DNA of 36,666 nucleotides from assembly GCA_016787415.1 (NCBI GenBank), contig JAEUUT010000164.1, positions 1 to 36,666 of the forward strand. The letters run 5' to 3'. Position 1 is the first letter of the stretch; each line of letters starts with the position of its first letter. The notes under the pieces are model-generated. The model did no database searches and had not been told where the DNA came from. It worked only from the letters and a program-made list of their open reading frames with translations. Made by a program: the position numbers and the translations under genes. Positions 15,298 to 24,438 of the stretch are shown here, piece by piece. This DNA is from Saprospiraceae bacterium. GTDB lineage: Bacteria; Bacteroidota; Bacteroidia; Chitinophagales; Saprospiraceae.

Positions 15298-15753
15298 TCA
15301 CTCGCGGAATTTATCCAACAAGTGTGCCAGTTCCAGGGCTTCTCCTTCGCTGAGTTTGCCGCCGGGAGCGCCGGGGCCGCTGATAAAATTGGCCTTTTCA
15401 ATATCAGCAAGCAGTTTTTTCCCCGATTCGGAAACAGAAACAATGACCATGCGACGGTCTTCGGTATTGGCCACGCGTTCTACCAAACCCGACAAGCGCA
15501 ATTTTTCTACCAGCCGGCTCACATTGCTGCTGCGGTCGATCATGCGGCTTTTGATGTCGAGTACCGACAAACCCTTTGGGAAACTTCCGTTCAGGATGCG
15601 CAGGATGTTGTACTGCGGTCCTGTCAGGCCATACGGACGCAATTGACGGGTGAGCATGCAATCCAGCCAACTGGCCGTAAACATGATATTAAGCGTTGCA
15701 CGCTGGTGCGCTTGGAGGGGTTTGCTGTTTTTTAGTTCCAGTTCCAGTTTCAT
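15298..15753 (-). CDS. MarR family transcriptional regulator
   Basis: 151 residues, the usual MarR length. The winged helix-turn-helix core is clear: GLTGPQYNILRIL, LSVLDIKSRMIDRSSNVSRLVEKLRLSGLV (recognition helix around RSSNVSRLV) and the wing with the typical acidic-Arg pair NTEDRRMVIVSVSESGKKLL. Flanking helices at both ends would form the dimer interface. It probably represses its own gene: the palindrome AGTGT-N4-ACACT lies against its -7 box (15758-15779). Candidate targets include the adjacent esterase downstream on the same strand; the ligand is unknown. Confidence 0.92.
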   Translation of the reverse strand: MKLELELKNSKPLQAHQRATLNIMFTASWLDCMLTRQLRPYGLTGPQYNILRILNGSFPKGLSVLDIKSRMIDRSSNVSRLVEKLRLSGLVERVANTEDRRMVIVSVSESGKKLLADIEKANFISGPGAPGGKLSEGEALELAHLLDKFRE

Positions 15754-15757
15754 GACA

Positions 15758-15779
15758 CAAAGTTAAGTGTACCGACACT
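15758..15779 (-). promoter_or_regulatory. marR promoter -7 box with adjoining palindromic operator
   Basis: Minus strand TAACTTTG (15758-15765) is an exact TAnnTTTG box only 4 bases before the ATG at 15753. Directly upstream, AGTGT (15766-15770) and ACACT (15775-15779) form an inverted repeat with a 4-base spacer, placed where a dimeric MarR protein could block RNA polymerase. Confidence 0.55.
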
Positions 15780-15814
15780 AAAACGGGGAAAAATTTATTT
15801 GGTTGGAAAAAGAT

Positions 15815-15853
15815 AAAAAAATACCGGAAATCGTGCTTTCGACGATTCCCGGT
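15815..15853 (-). terminator. Intrinsic terminator after the large lipoprotein gene
   Basis: CCGGAAATCG (15825-15834) pairs with CGATTCCCGG (15844-15853) with one mismatch. On the minus strand the stem is followed by a T-rich stretch (15815-15823), 48 bases after the lipoprotein stop codon and before the marR promoter. Confidence 0.65.
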
Positions 15854-15900
15854 TTCCAACTATTTTCCGATCTTAATTTTAATTTGTTTTCAGACACACT

Positions 15901-17607
15901 CTAATCTCGCCTCACCCTGTATAGGCCCGATACCGTATGTGAGCCCCCTTGCTGATCTTGATATGTTCCGCTGAGCGAGCCAATGAAATATTCATCCGGG
16001 ATTGCCGCGTAATTGGTCAGGTTGGTAGTAATGCCCGCCGCTGCTGTACCAGAGAGATTGACCGTGGCAGTGGAGAAACTGGCAAGCGGGTAGGTGCCCG
16101 GCTGATCTGCCTGGAACTGTATTGCAATGTAATTGGTGGTTCCTGCTCCGGCATACAAATAGACGGTGTTGTTGGTATTGGTCGAATCCATCAACCAGGC
16201 GGAAGGCTGCGGAATCGTGGTTGTCTGTCCGTCGATCGTGTATTGGACATATTCATCCAGACCGGTACATGCAGTAAGGATGCCTGCATCTACCGTGCTG
16301 ATACCGACAGGAACAGTTACCGTTTGAACAGGGCTTTCTTTCAGGTTGTCGAGATCGAATGCCTGAACGCTCACCGTTATCGAACTGGCGCAACTGCTAA
16401 AATTGTAGGAGAACTGACCGTTTTCATCGGCAAACGCAGCCCCAAAGTTCACAATAGCATAGCCGTTGGTAACCGGATTGTTATTGCAATCGACTATTGT
16501 TCCTGTCACCGTATGAATGCCGGCGTTCGAATTCGTCACAATAATGGGTGGCAATTCAGTATTAGAATTGAACGGACCCACTGTTTGCGTGTACAATACT
16601 GTGCCATTGCACTGGTCGTATGCGGTGATCGTCAACACAAACTCCTCCCCAACCATTACAGCGCCGCCGAAATGTCCGGCGCCATCCGTGTAAGCGTAGC
16701 CGGGCCATTCGGTAGAGGTAGTGGTGAGTGTTACCAGGGTATTACTAAACGGGTGCTCCAAATCATTGAGATACACATAACCGCTCAGGTATACCAGCGG
16801 CAGGCCGATGTCGCAGTTCCAGAATGAGAAATGTTTGACTTTACCCACATACTGATTGCCGTTTTTCTGGGCCGATCCTTCTTCTATCCAGCGTGCTTTG
16901 GCTGTATCGAAATACCACAAAGCAATTTCTGCAGGCGCTTGCGAGGCTTGCGAGGCGACGATGGGCATGGTCAGTTCCACTTCTTTGCCTTCCGCAATTT
17001 GCGCTTTGCCGCCTGCGCCTTCCAGTTCGACGGCCACCATGCCGTAGGTAGCAAGGGCTTGCTCATTACCGCCAGCATTGATGGCGCGCAGGTCGCCGGG
17101 CATAAACAGGCTCAGTGCATTGTCGGAGGGGTTGAGGTAGCGGGCAAATACGCGGATATTGCCGGAGGTATTGACAGAATTGGCCGGAAATTTCAGCGTC
17201 GGGCCGCCGGGCACATTGATTGTTCCACCCGAAGCGTTGTCAAAAGATCCTACCTGCACTTTTTTAATCAGTTGAATCGTAACCGTTTGCAGGGCTTCAT
17301 CTTCTACGATGTAAGCACGGGAAAACTCAAAATACCCATCTTTGCTCACTGTAAGAATCGCGTCGCGGTCGGGCAGTTGTACCTTTTGGGTTCGGAAAAC
17401 ACCGTTGTCGTCCGTCGTGGCAGTTTGAGTGCCTGCCTGCACCTGTACTCCTGCAATGGGGACTCCCGATTCATCAATAATGCGTCCGGCAAAAGTCACA
17501 TCTACCAGGCGGCCTTCCATATCAATTGGATCCTGGTTGCAGGCCCACCAACTGACCATACTCAAGAGCAGCAGCAGGGCGCCAAGGGTTACTTTCAGGT
17601 TTTTCAT
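15901..17607 (-). CDS. Large lipoprotein with carboxypeptidase-regulatory-like domains
   Basis: 568 residues from MKNLKVTLG at 17607; the frame runs further up without support. The signal peptide ends in a lipobox-like WWAC (Cys about residue 22), predicting a lipid-anchored envelope protein. Domains: CarboxypepD_reg-like (about 33-115, GRIIDESGVPIAGVQVQAG), a ZU5/DUF-like beta domain (about 120-260, GGTINVPGGPTLKFPANSV), then two more Ig-type regulatory-like domains (from about 275, LSGYVYLNDLEHPFSNTLVTL, and about 365, VTGTIVDCNNNPVTNGYAIV), and an unassigned C-terminal beta region. No enzymatic motif. Similar proteins are common in Bacteroidota envelopes, without a settled role. A terminator follows at 15815-15853. 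Confidence 0.8.
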   Translation of the reverse strand: MKNLKVTLGALLLLLSMVSWWACNQDPIDMEGRLVDVTFAGRIIDESGVPIAGVQVQAGTQTATTDDNGVFRTQKVQLPDRDAILTVSKDGYFEFSRAYIVEDEALQTVTIQLIKKVQVGSFDNASGGTINVPGGPTLKFPANSVNTSGNIRVFARYLNPSDNALSLFMPGDLRAINAGGNEQALATYGMVAVELEGAGGKAQIAEGKEVELTMPIVASQASQAPAEIALWYFDTAKARWIEEGSAQKNGNQYVGKVKHFSFWNCDIGLPLVYLSGYVYLNDLEHPFSNTLVTLTTTSTEWPGYAYTDGAGHFGGAVMVGEEFVLTITAYDQCNGTVLYTQTVGPFNSNTELPPIIVTNSNAGIHTVTGTIVDCNNNPVTNGYAIVNFGAAFADENGQFSYNFSSCASSITVSVQAFDLDNLKESPVQTVTVPVGISTVDAGILTACTGLDEYVQYTIDGQTTTIPQPSAWLMDSTNTNNTVYLYAGAGTTNYIAIQFQADQPGTYPLASFSTATVNLSGTAAAGITTNLTNYAAIPDEYFIGSLSGTYQDQQGGSHTVSGLYRVRRD

Positions 17608-17718
17608 AATGGATATTCGTTTTTGTGAAATAATTCTGATTGTCGATTCCATTCACGCAGCCATTATCAGTAGGGTTGGGTAAGACTGATTTTTTTTTTC
17701 GCATCGCTTTTGTAGAAT

Positions 17719-17726
17719 TATCTTCG
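17719..17726 (+). promoter_or_regulatory. Possible -7 box of the SNF2 helicase gene
   Basis: TATCTTCG has one mismatch to TAnnTTTG and lies 37 bases before the ATG; a T-rich stretch is found near the -33 position. Confidence 0.3.
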
Positions 17727-17763
17727 CCGCCCGTTTACCGCTCACATTTTACACTTTTAATGC

Positions 17764-20700
17764 ATGCAGTTTCAGGTCGTTTTTAACCTGTATCCGTTTT
17801 CAGAGCATCTCTCTTTGCCTTCCGCCAATATTGTGCAGCAGGACAAAGGCGGGCAACTGACGCATCTGGTGCAAAAAGCAACCGCTGCCACGGTGGTGTC
17901 GTACGGACTGGAACTGAGCCCCCTGCAACACCGGCTGCTGGGCATGATTGAGCAGTTGACGCCCAAAAACCTGGAAACCAAATACAAGGCGCCTAAAGCA
18001 AAAACGGCCGCCACACTCGAGCAACTGCTCTCAGATAAAGCCACCAAAGAGATAGTAGAGCGTTTCATTTTCTCCCAATTGGATGTCTTTCTGGATGAAA
18101 TTGCCCGCAACCGCCTGCCCCTGACCATCGACGCCGAACGCAAAACGTTGGCTAAAGATGTACAAGTGGTGTTTCCGCGTGAAGAACTGGTGCCACACCT
18201 GTTTTTCAAAAAAACACCCGAAGGCATCGAATATCGCCTGCAACTGGGTACCGAAACCCAGCGCTGGAACCTGCGCGAACACAATGTCATGCCGCTCACT
18301 AACCTGGAACCAGCCTGGATTCTGGTCGACTACGCCCTGTTTCGCGTACCCGGCATCAATGGCAACATGGTGAAGCCTTTCCGGCAAAAAGATACCGTGC
18401 TGGTGCCTGCCCGTTCGGAACGCGAGTATTTCCGGAAAGTCATTGCCAAAAGTATTCGCCGCGGCCGCGTGGAAGCCGAAGGATTTCGGGTAGAAAAAGC
18501 GGAAACCCTGCGTTTTACCCGACTCGAAACGGTGGAGAACATCCTCGAAAACCGCTGGTTACTGAAGCCGGTGTTCGAATACGACGGCGCCGAATTTCAG
18601 TGGGGCGAGCGCCGCGACCGTGTCACATCCCTGGATATTCCGGACAACGACCAGGGTGAAATTGCCGTACATCTCATTTGTCGGGATGCAGAGAAAGAAA
18701 TACAACACATTGATTTTCTGAAACATAACGGCCTGGAAGACGATGGCCGCACCATGAGTATCAGCCATTCAGGCGACGGGAAATATGCCAGTCTGCACAG
18801 CCTGCTCCAGTGGCTCGGCTACCATCGCCGCGCCCTGGAATCGGAAGGTTTTCGCATCATAGCGCCGCAAACCGACGGGCGCACCTTGTTTTTGGGCGCT
18901 TCCGATATTGCGGTGCAGTCGGAAGCCGCTGGCGACTGGTTTGATGTGCTGGGGCGCGTGACAGTGGGCGAATTCTCGTTTTCATTCCAGCGGCTGCTTC
19001 CTAACTTGCGGCGCAACGACCCGTTTTTCGAACTGCCCGACGGCACTTTTTTTCTTATCCCGGATGAGTGGTTTGCACGCTATGCCGACCTGGCAGGTGT
19101 GTTGCAGGAACAGGGCGAACACCTGCGGCTGCCCAAATCGCTGTACACCGTTTTACAAAATACCGACGGCGAGGCGGAACCGGAAAAATACCCGCTCATA
19201 CACCCCGAATCCGTTGAATATCAACCGTCTGAACACTTAAAAGCCACCTTGCGCCCGTATCAGTTGACAGGCGTAAAATGGCTGATCGGTCACTATCGCC
19301 ACGGCTTCGGCGCCTGCCTGGCCGACGACATGGGCCTGGGTAAAACCCTGCAAACCATTGCCCTGCTCCTGCACGCCAAGGGAAACAAGGAGCAAACCAA
19401 CGCTGCGCCACAGGCTTCCGGCATGGCCCAACTCGACTTGTTTGCCGATTACCGCGCCGAACTCCGCCCGCTGAATGCGCTGTTGTTATTGCCCGCCTCG
19501 CTGGTGTTCAACTGGCAGCAGGAATTGATGCGTTTTGCGCCCTCGCTGTTTACATATGCCCACCTGGGCCCTAAGCGCCTGCGCGACGCCCGCGCCATTG
19601 GCGCCCACGATGTGGTGCTCACCACGTACCACACGGCTTTGCAGGACCTCGATTTGCTGGAAAAAGTAAACTGGCATTTTATCGTACTCGACGAAAGTCA
19701 GCAGATCAAGAACCGCGATTCTGAAATTTCCAAAATGGCCAGAAGCCTGCGCGCAGATTGCCGGATTTCACTATCGGGCACCCCCATCGAAAACTCACTG
19801 GCCGATTTGTGGACGCAGATGGAATTTATCAACCCCGCCACGCTGGGGGCTTACCGCCAGTTTCGCGAGCAGTTTCAGACACCGATCGAAAAACAGGGCG
19901 ATGAAAAGGCCAAAGCGCGCCTGTTCAGTCGCGTGCAGCCGTTTTTCCTGCGCCGCACCAAAGAAGAGGTAGCGCCCGATTTGCCGGAACTGACGACCCA
20001 GGTTTTTTATTCTGAAATGTCGGCCGACCAGAAAAAATACTACGAACAGGTAAAATCGGCCATGCGCAACCAGATTTTGTCGCTGTTCGATGACCCGAAA
20101 ACACGTCTTCAAGCCTTGCAGGCACTCACCCGCCTGCGACAAATTGCCAACCACCCGCGGCTGGCCGACCCCGATTACCTCGGCTCCAGCGCCAAGATGG
20201 ACGACGTGCTGGCACAGTGGGATGTGATCCGCCGCGCCGGGCATAAAGCGTTGTTCTTCAGCAGTTATGAAAAACACCTGCAACTGTACCGCAGCGTTTG
20301 GGAGGCCGAAAAACAGCCCTACGCCTGGCTCACCGGCGATGTGTCGCAAGCCGACCGCGGCGCTGCCGTGCAACGTTTTCAGACGGATGCCGACGTACAG
20401 GCATTTTTTATGACGCTCGGCGCTGGCGGCGTGGGTTTGAACCTCACCGCGGCTGATTATGTTTTTCTGCTCGACCCCTGGTGGAATCCGGCCAAGGAAG
20501 ATCAGGCCATTGCGCGCGCGCACCGCATCGGCCGCATGCACCCCGTGACGGCTGTGCGCTTCATCAGCCACGGCACCATTGAGGAAAAAATCCTGCAATT
20601 GCAGGAACGAAAAAGAGCCCTGGGGAAAGATTTGTTCGCCACTGCCGACTCCGATTACCCGCATCTGGACAGAGAAGACGTGGAAATGCTGCTGCAATAA
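17764..20700 (+). CDS. SNF2-family (SWI2/SNF2) DNA-dependent ATPase / helicase-like protein
   Basis: 978 residues. The C-terminal half is a full SNF2 motor: Walker A in DDMGLGKTLQT (about residue 520), LLLLPASLVFNWQQEL (Ia), the DEAH-box equivalent LDESQQIKN (about 641), SGTPIENSLADLW (motif III, about 670), and motifs V-VI in GGVGLNLTAADYVFL and DQAIARAHRIGR (about 885-920). The N-terminal 480 residues are a family-specific region without a recognised zinc finger. Bacterial relatives of the HepA/RapA type remodel protein-DNA contacts and may recycle RNA polymerase or aid repair. ATG 17764 is the first in frame. No methylase or nuclease partner is adjacent, so a defence role is not supported. 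The stop codon is immediately followed by a 17-unit heptamer array. Confidence 0.93.
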   Translation: MQFQVVFNLYPFSEHLSLPSANIVQQDKGGQLTHLVQKATAATVVSYGLELSPLQHRLLGMIEQLTPKNLETKYKAPKAKTAATLEQLLSDKATKEIVERFIFSQLDVFLDEIARNRLPLTIDAERKTLAKDVQVVFPREELVPHLFFKKTPEGIEYRLQLGTETQRWNLREHNVMPLTNLEPAWILVDYALFRVPGINGNMVKPFRQKDTVLVPARSEREYFRKVIAKSIRRGRVEAEGFRVEKAETLRFTRLETVENILENRWLLKPVFEYDGAEFQWGERRDRVTSLDIPDNDQGEIAVHLICRDAEKEIQHIDFLKHNGLEDDGRTMSISHSGDGKYASLHSLLQWLGYHRRALESEGFRIIAPQTDGRTLFLGASDIAVQSEAAGDWFDVLGRVTVGEFSFSFQRLLPNLRRNDPFFELPDGTFFLIPDEWFARYADLAGVLQEQGEHLRLPKSLYTVLQNTDGEAEPEKYPLIHPESVEYQPSEHLKATLRPYQLTGVKWLIGHYRHGFGACLADDMGLGKTLQTIALLLHAKGNKEQTNAAPQASGMAQLDLFADYRAELRPLNALLLLPASLVFNWQQELMRFAPSLFTYAHLGPKRLRDARAIGAHDVVLTTYHTALQDLDLLEKVNWHFIVLDESQQIKNRDSEISKMARSLRADCRISLSGTPIENSLADLWTQMEFINPATLGAYRQFREQFQTPIEKQGDEKAKARLFSRVQPFFLRRTKEEVAPDLPELTTQVFYSEMSADQKKYYEQVKSAMRNQILSLFDDPKTRLQALQALTRLRQIANHPRLADPDYLGSSAKMDDVLAQWDVIRRAGHKALFFSSYEKHLQLYRSVWEAEKQPYAWLTGDVSQADRGAAVQRFQTDADVQAFFMTLGAGGVGLNLTAADYVFLLDPWWNPAKEDQAIARAHRIGRMHPVTAVRFISHGTIEEKILQLQERKRALGKDLFATADSDYPHLDREDVEMLLQ

Positions 20701-20819
20701 GAGTCCTGAGTCGTAAGTCCTGAGTCCTGAGTCCTGAGTCGTAAGTCCTGAGTCCTGAGTCGTAAGTCCTGAGTCGTAAGTCCTCAGTCGGCAGTCAAGA
20801 GTCGACAGTCAACAGTCAT
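20701..20819. repeat. 17-unit heptamer array, consensus NAGTCNN
   Basis: Exactly 17 units of 7 bases follow each other without a phase break: twelve of GAGTCCT / GAGTCGT / AAGTCCT, then CAGTCGG, CAGTCAA, GAGTCGA, CAGTCAA, CAGTCAT. The array begins on the base after the SNF2 stop codon. It resembles in style the short tandemly repeated repetitive (STRR) heptamers described in filamentous cyanobacteria. Confidence 0.95.
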
Positions 20820-20847
20820 AGTGAGCAGCCAGTGAGAAACGATCCCT

Positions 20848-20882
20848 GATAACCGATAACAGATAACCAATAACTGATAACA
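20848..20882. repeat. Five-unit heptamer array, GATAACN
   Basis: GATAACC, GATAACA, GATAACC, AATAACT, GATAACA run in perfect 7-base phase and end two bases before the ATG of the DUF192 gene. The same family is at 14053-14080. Confidence 0.9.
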
Positions 20883-20884
20883 AA

Positions 20885-21481
20885 ATGATGAAGTCAAGCA
20901 TTTATTACTTCTTCCTGGCGCTGTCCACCCTGCTGGCACTCACATCCTGCGGCGCAGATCCGGCGCCCGAAAGCAGTAAGCCCAATGCCGTAACCACGCC
21001 GCAACCGGCACAGGATCAGACATCTACGCCCGGCCCTTCTGCTGTGCCGGAACCACCCTTCGTCAAGGAAGGCGAACTGGCGCTGCTCGACCCCACGGGC
21101 AAAAAAGTGCTAGCCAAACTCGATATAGAAATTGCCGAAGTATCGCAGGAACGCGAGCAAGGACTGATGTACCGTAAAAGTATGCTCGACAAGCAGGGCA
21201 TGCTCTTTCTGTTTGAGTTTCAAGAGGAGCAAAGTTTCTGGATGCACAATACCTATATCCCGCTGGACATCATTTACCTGAACGACAAACTGGAAATCGT
21301 TTCGATTCAGAAAAACGCCCAGCCAATGAGCGACAAGCCTTTGCCCTCGGGCAAACCGGCGCAGTACGTGCTGGAAATCAACGGCGGGCTGAGTGACAAA
21401 CTCGGACTCAAGCCAGGCATGAAGGCGGCTTGGCAGGATTACGTGAATAGTAGGGAAGTGGGAGGATATAATGGGTTGTGA
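20885..21481 (+). CDS. DUF192 domain lipoprotein
   Basis: 198 residues. Signal peptide with a good lipobox (LALTSC, Cys about residue 22), a Pro/Ser/Thr-rich linker (about 23-60) and one DUF192 domain (about 75-190) with the family marks EREQGLMYRKSM, GMLFLFEFQEEQSFWMHNTY, IPLDIIYLNDKLEIVSI and AQYVLEINGGLSDKLGLKPG. The biochemical role of DUF192 is not established; members are usually periplasmic or membrane-tethered in bacteria and archaea. Start 20885 and the next codon (also ATG) are equally possible. The heptamer array upstream leaves no room for a ribosome binding site. Confidence 0.92.
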   Translation: MMKSSIYYFFLALSTLLALTSCGADPAPESSKPNAVTTPQPAQDQTSTPGPSAVPEPPFVKEGELALLDPTGKKVLAKLDIEIAEVSQEREQGLMYRKSMLDKQGMLFLFEFQEEQSFWMHNTYIPLDIIYLNDKLEIVSIQKNAQPMSDKPLPSGKPAQYVLEINGGLSDKLGLKPGMKAAWQDYVNSREVGGYNGL

Positions 21482-21532
21482 GTCAATGAAGTATGTTTAA
21501 ATAAAAAGAAACGCCTCTTAGTTTGCCGAAGT

Positions 21533-21548
21533 CCTGCGGTACCGCAGG
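21533..21548. other. Perfect 16-base palindrome between convergent genes
   Basis: CCTGCGGT/ACCGCAGG is perfectly self-complementary and sits in the 71-base gap between the convergent DUF192 and CHAT genes. It may help end transcription, but it lacks a loop and a direct T-run, so it is not called a terminator. Confidence 0.5.
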
Positions 21549-21552
21549 CAAT

Positions 21553-24429
21553 TTATGAAGGCAAGTGAGGGGGCTTTTTTTGAGTACGTCTGAAATACAC
21601 AAATACCGTTAGCAGCAATGCAACGGAAGCAACTCCTCCTAAAATCCACCACCAGGAAAATGGCGGCTCCGTTAACGCTTTGGGTAACGCCCTTGAGTCG
21701 CCTATTACAATAAACGAAGCCCAATAAATAGGTTTGGCAAATTCAGAATGAGTGGAACGCAAAAAATCGAGTTTAGCCTGTTGTAATGCCCGGTCGACAG
21801 GCAGATCAGATTGTAATGACTGGTAAAAATTTTGCATAATTTGCGCAGTAGACAAATCATTGACACGCCACAGGCTGCTTACCAGCGTAGGACAACCGGC
21901 ATAAGTAAACGCCCGAGCAAGGCTCATGACGCCTTCGCCATTCGCCACCTTGCCATTTCCACTGTTGCATGCGCTGAGCACAACCATTCGGGCATTGAGC
22001 CTGAAATTGTACAGTTCTGATGCAAAGAGCCTATTTTCGCCCCCCTGCACATCCGGCTGAAACACCAGATGTGACCTCATCGGGTTTTGCTGATCGAGTA
22101 CGCCGTGTAATGCGAGGTGAATGATACCGCTTTCAGAAGCATGCTTGGTAAAATTTTCTTTTGTAGCCGCTTCATTCAGCCATGTTTTTCCAGAGAACAA
22201 GCGCCCGACGGCTTTTATTTCTTCCGGCGCATGTGGGAGCAATCCAAGGTCGCGCATGGCAACCAACTGTACGGTGTCCATCTTACCATCCTGGTAATTG
22301 GTACCGAAGCCTGAAAAATGGGAAGAAATTGCGCCGGCATCCATCCCTGCCGCAGGAGATGTGCTAGCCGACCATCGAGTGCTTACCGCATATTTTTTAA
22401 GCAGGTAAGGCATATCAATATCCAACCAACTTCCGGAATGTTGTTCGGTGAGCAATGCGTCAAAAGGGATCAGCCCCAGTAGTCCATCAGGAACCAGTAC
22501 CAGTCGATTGGCAGTTGTTCCGGCAAGTGCGGGCTTCAACAACAAACGATACAATTCCGGTGCTGTTTCCAGGAAATACCGTTCGGCCACTGTCGATGAA
22601 TCTTTCACAAATTCCCAATTGCTGACAGATTGGTAAAATCTATTCAGGGTACTGTCGAAATGCGCATCCTTAGGGATCAAAAATGAGCGTATGCTGTTTT
22701 TCGAAACTGCGAACGCATAGAATGTCTTTTCGCCGGCCAGGTATTGTATTAACAGTGCTTGTTCATCGAGTTGCGCCCTGATTTGCGACAGGGATATTTG
22801 CCGGGAAAACGCATATTTCAAGGCGTAATAACGAGGAAAGCGTGTTTGAATATTGCTTTTCAAGCGTTCCAGACTCAAGTTCAGGGCATTGAGTTTTGTT
22901 TGTAAACTGTCTGTTCCCGGCGATTCGTACAAGTCTTTTTCTACCTTCCCAACCGCTTCCTGCAATTCGTTTTCCTGTTGTAAAACACTGTCTGGAATAC
23001 CTGAAATGTGCAGGATATCGCGGTCATATAAGGCTTCTGACATGACTGCCGCTTTGGCGCGTTCTGCAAAAAGGAATGCCTTTTCCACATATTCCTGAGT
23101 GCTGGAAGCCTGCGCTAACGCCAGGAAGCATTGTACGCCTCCTTCCACAACGAGTTGCATGAACTCGTATAACTCGAGTTTGGAGGATTCATTAGAATAG
23201 GAAAGGCGCATTTTTTCGGCGTACTGCAACCCGGATTCGAAAGCAGCCACCGCATCGAGCAGGTTGTCGCGGTTTCCGTTTTTTTGATATTGCCGAAGCA
23301 ACGTCGTGCCTTTCCCTTCCAGGCTGCCAAGTGTAGAAAAATCGCTTTCGTGGATATTCGAAGCCTCCAAACCAGATGTGCCGCGTTTTCGCAGGACCTT
23401 ATCGAACCAGAAAAGCGCTGTATTCAAGTCGTCGTCAGCCAGGTGTATTTTCCCTGCAAGGTGAATAATGCGGTTGTATTCAGCGTCGTCTTCCGGGTAT
23501 CCGTTTGCCTTTAAGGCTTTCCTTATATGGATCAACGCCTCGGGAATCTTGCCTGTCTGGAGATAAACATTCGCATATTGATAATAGATGTCCGTTTCAT
23601 CTTCCGGGTCCTTGGGGAGCAGTTGTGCCTGTTGCAGTATCCACAGCGCACTGTCGGGCATCTGGAGTTGCATGTACGCCTTTGAAAATTGTATATAGCC
23701 CTGCACGTAGTCGTGTTGCAGGGCAATAGAACGCCTGAAATAATCGAGCGCCCTGGGGTCGTACATGCTCTTGTAACAGTCGCCGACATAACCCAATGCT
23801 TGTGGAATTCTATTGGGCTGATTGGCCTTTTCTGCGTATTGAAGTCCCTTTAGCAAGAAAGGCAATGCTTTGGCATGATTCCCCTGATTCCAATATACCC
23901 TACCAAGCGACACGTAGTAATTTCTCAATAATTCGGTATCCTTCCACCTTTCTTTCTCTTCCACTTTTTCCTGCTGATATATCTTTTCTGCCAGTGGCAG
24001 TCCTGTCTCGTAGAATTGAATAGACTTATTCTTGGCGCCAATGTAATCGCAATCTGCTGCAAGCCAACTCAGCAACCAGGCCCGGAGATAAGGTGAAAGT
24101 GTTTTTTTGCTGATTTCTTTTTCAAGAAATTCAACGGCGGTCTGCTCGCCGCCATTTTCACACAAGCAATTTTCAAGTTTGAAATATATTTTTCTTAGTG
24201 TTGTATCACGGTTCAGGGGTGGTTTCGAAGCAATGTATTCCTTCAATAAAGGAATCGCTTCTTCACATTTACCCTGGTCGACTAATTGGGCGACATATTC
24301 GTATTTCGCTTCCCAGTCGATTTGATCAGGCGGGCTTACATGCTGAAAACTGCTGATAGCCAGCAGGGCTATCAGCAGTTTGGTGAGCAATAACAGATTT
24401 TTGAGGCGTCGTTTTAACTTATATTGCAT
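21553..24429 (-). CDS. Membrane-anchored TPR-CHAT protease-like protein
   Basis: 958 residues. An N-terminal hydrophobic segment (LLLLTKLLIALLAISSF) acts as signal or anchor; about residues 30-420 are tetratricopeptide-type helical repeats (NQGNHAKALPFLLKGLQYAE, YANVYLQTGKIPEALIHIRK). A linking helical part follows, and residues about 600-910 form a CHAT domain, the caspase-related cysteine peptidase fold. The catalytic dyad is present: His in IIHLALHGVLD (about 774) and Cys in VVLSACNSGNGK (about 820), so it should be active. A C-terminal helix (WWWILGGVASVALLLTVFVYF) plus RRTQKK tail predicts a membrane stop with most of the protein in the periplasm. It starts 9 bases after the upstream secreted-protein gene, so the two are co-transcribed. 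Confidence 0.93.
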   Translation of the reverse strand: MQYKLKRRLKNLLLLTKLLIALLAISSFQHVSPPDQIDWEAKYEYVAQLVDQGKCEEAIPLLKEYIASKPPLNRDTTLRKIYFKLENCLCENGGEQTAVEFLEKEISKKTLSPYLRAWLLSWLAADCDYIGAKNKSIQFYETGLPLAEKIYQQEKVEEKERWKDTELLRNYYVSLGRVYWNQGNHAKALPFLLKGLQYAEKANQPNRIPQALGYVGDCYKSMYDPRALDYFRRSIALQHDYVQGYIQFSKAYMQLQMPDSALWILQQAQLLPKDPEDETDIYYQYANVYLQTGKIPEALIHIRKALKANGYPEDDAEYNRIIHLAGKIHLADDDLNTALFWFDKVLRKRGTSGLEASNIHESDFSTLGSLEGKGTTLLRQYQKNGNRDNLLDAVAAFESGLQYAEKMRLSYSNESSKLELYEFMQLVVEGGVQCFLALAQASSTQEYVEKAFLFAERAKAAVMSEALYDRDILHISGIPDSVLQQENELQEAVGKVEKDLYESPGTDSLQTKLNALNLSLERLKSNIQTRFPRYYALKYAFSRQISLSQIRAQLDEQALLIQYLAGEKTFYAFAVSKNSIRSFLIPKDAHFDSTLNRFYQSVSNWEFVKDSSTVAERYFLETAPELYRLLLKPALAGTTANRLVLVPDGLLGLIPFDALLTEQHSGSWLDIDMPYLLKKYAVSTRWSASTSPAAGMDAGAISSHFSGFGTNYQDGKMDTVQLVAMRDLGLLPHAPEEIKAVGRLFSGKTWLNEAATKENFTKHASESGIIHLALHGVLDQQNPMRSHLVFQPDVQGGENRLFASELYNFRLNARMVVLSACNSGNGKVANGEGVMSLARAFTYAGCPTLVSSLWRVNDLSTAQIMQNFYQSLQSDLPVDRALQQAKLDFLRSTHSEFAKPIYWASFIVIGDSRALPKALTEPPFSWWWILGGVASVALLLTVFVYFRRTQKKPPHLPS

Positions 24430-24438
24430 GCGTTAAAA

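Noticed and set aside
17764..20700. SNF2 helicase as part of a phage-defence island
   Set aside because: DISARM-like or other helicase-based systems need methylase, nuclease or PLD partners; neighbours here are a lipoprotein gene and a DUF192 gene, so a housekeeping role is simpler.
20701..20819. CRISPR-like array
   Set aside because: The units are 7 bases long and directly adjacent, with no unique spacers and no cas genes.
21553..24429. TPR-CHAT protein as a CRISPR-associated caspase (type III-E/gRAMP partner) or gasdermin activator
   Set aside because: There is no Cas effector, crRNA array or gasdermin-like gene nearby, and this protein has membrane segments at both ends, unlike the soluble CRISPR-linked TPR-CHAT.
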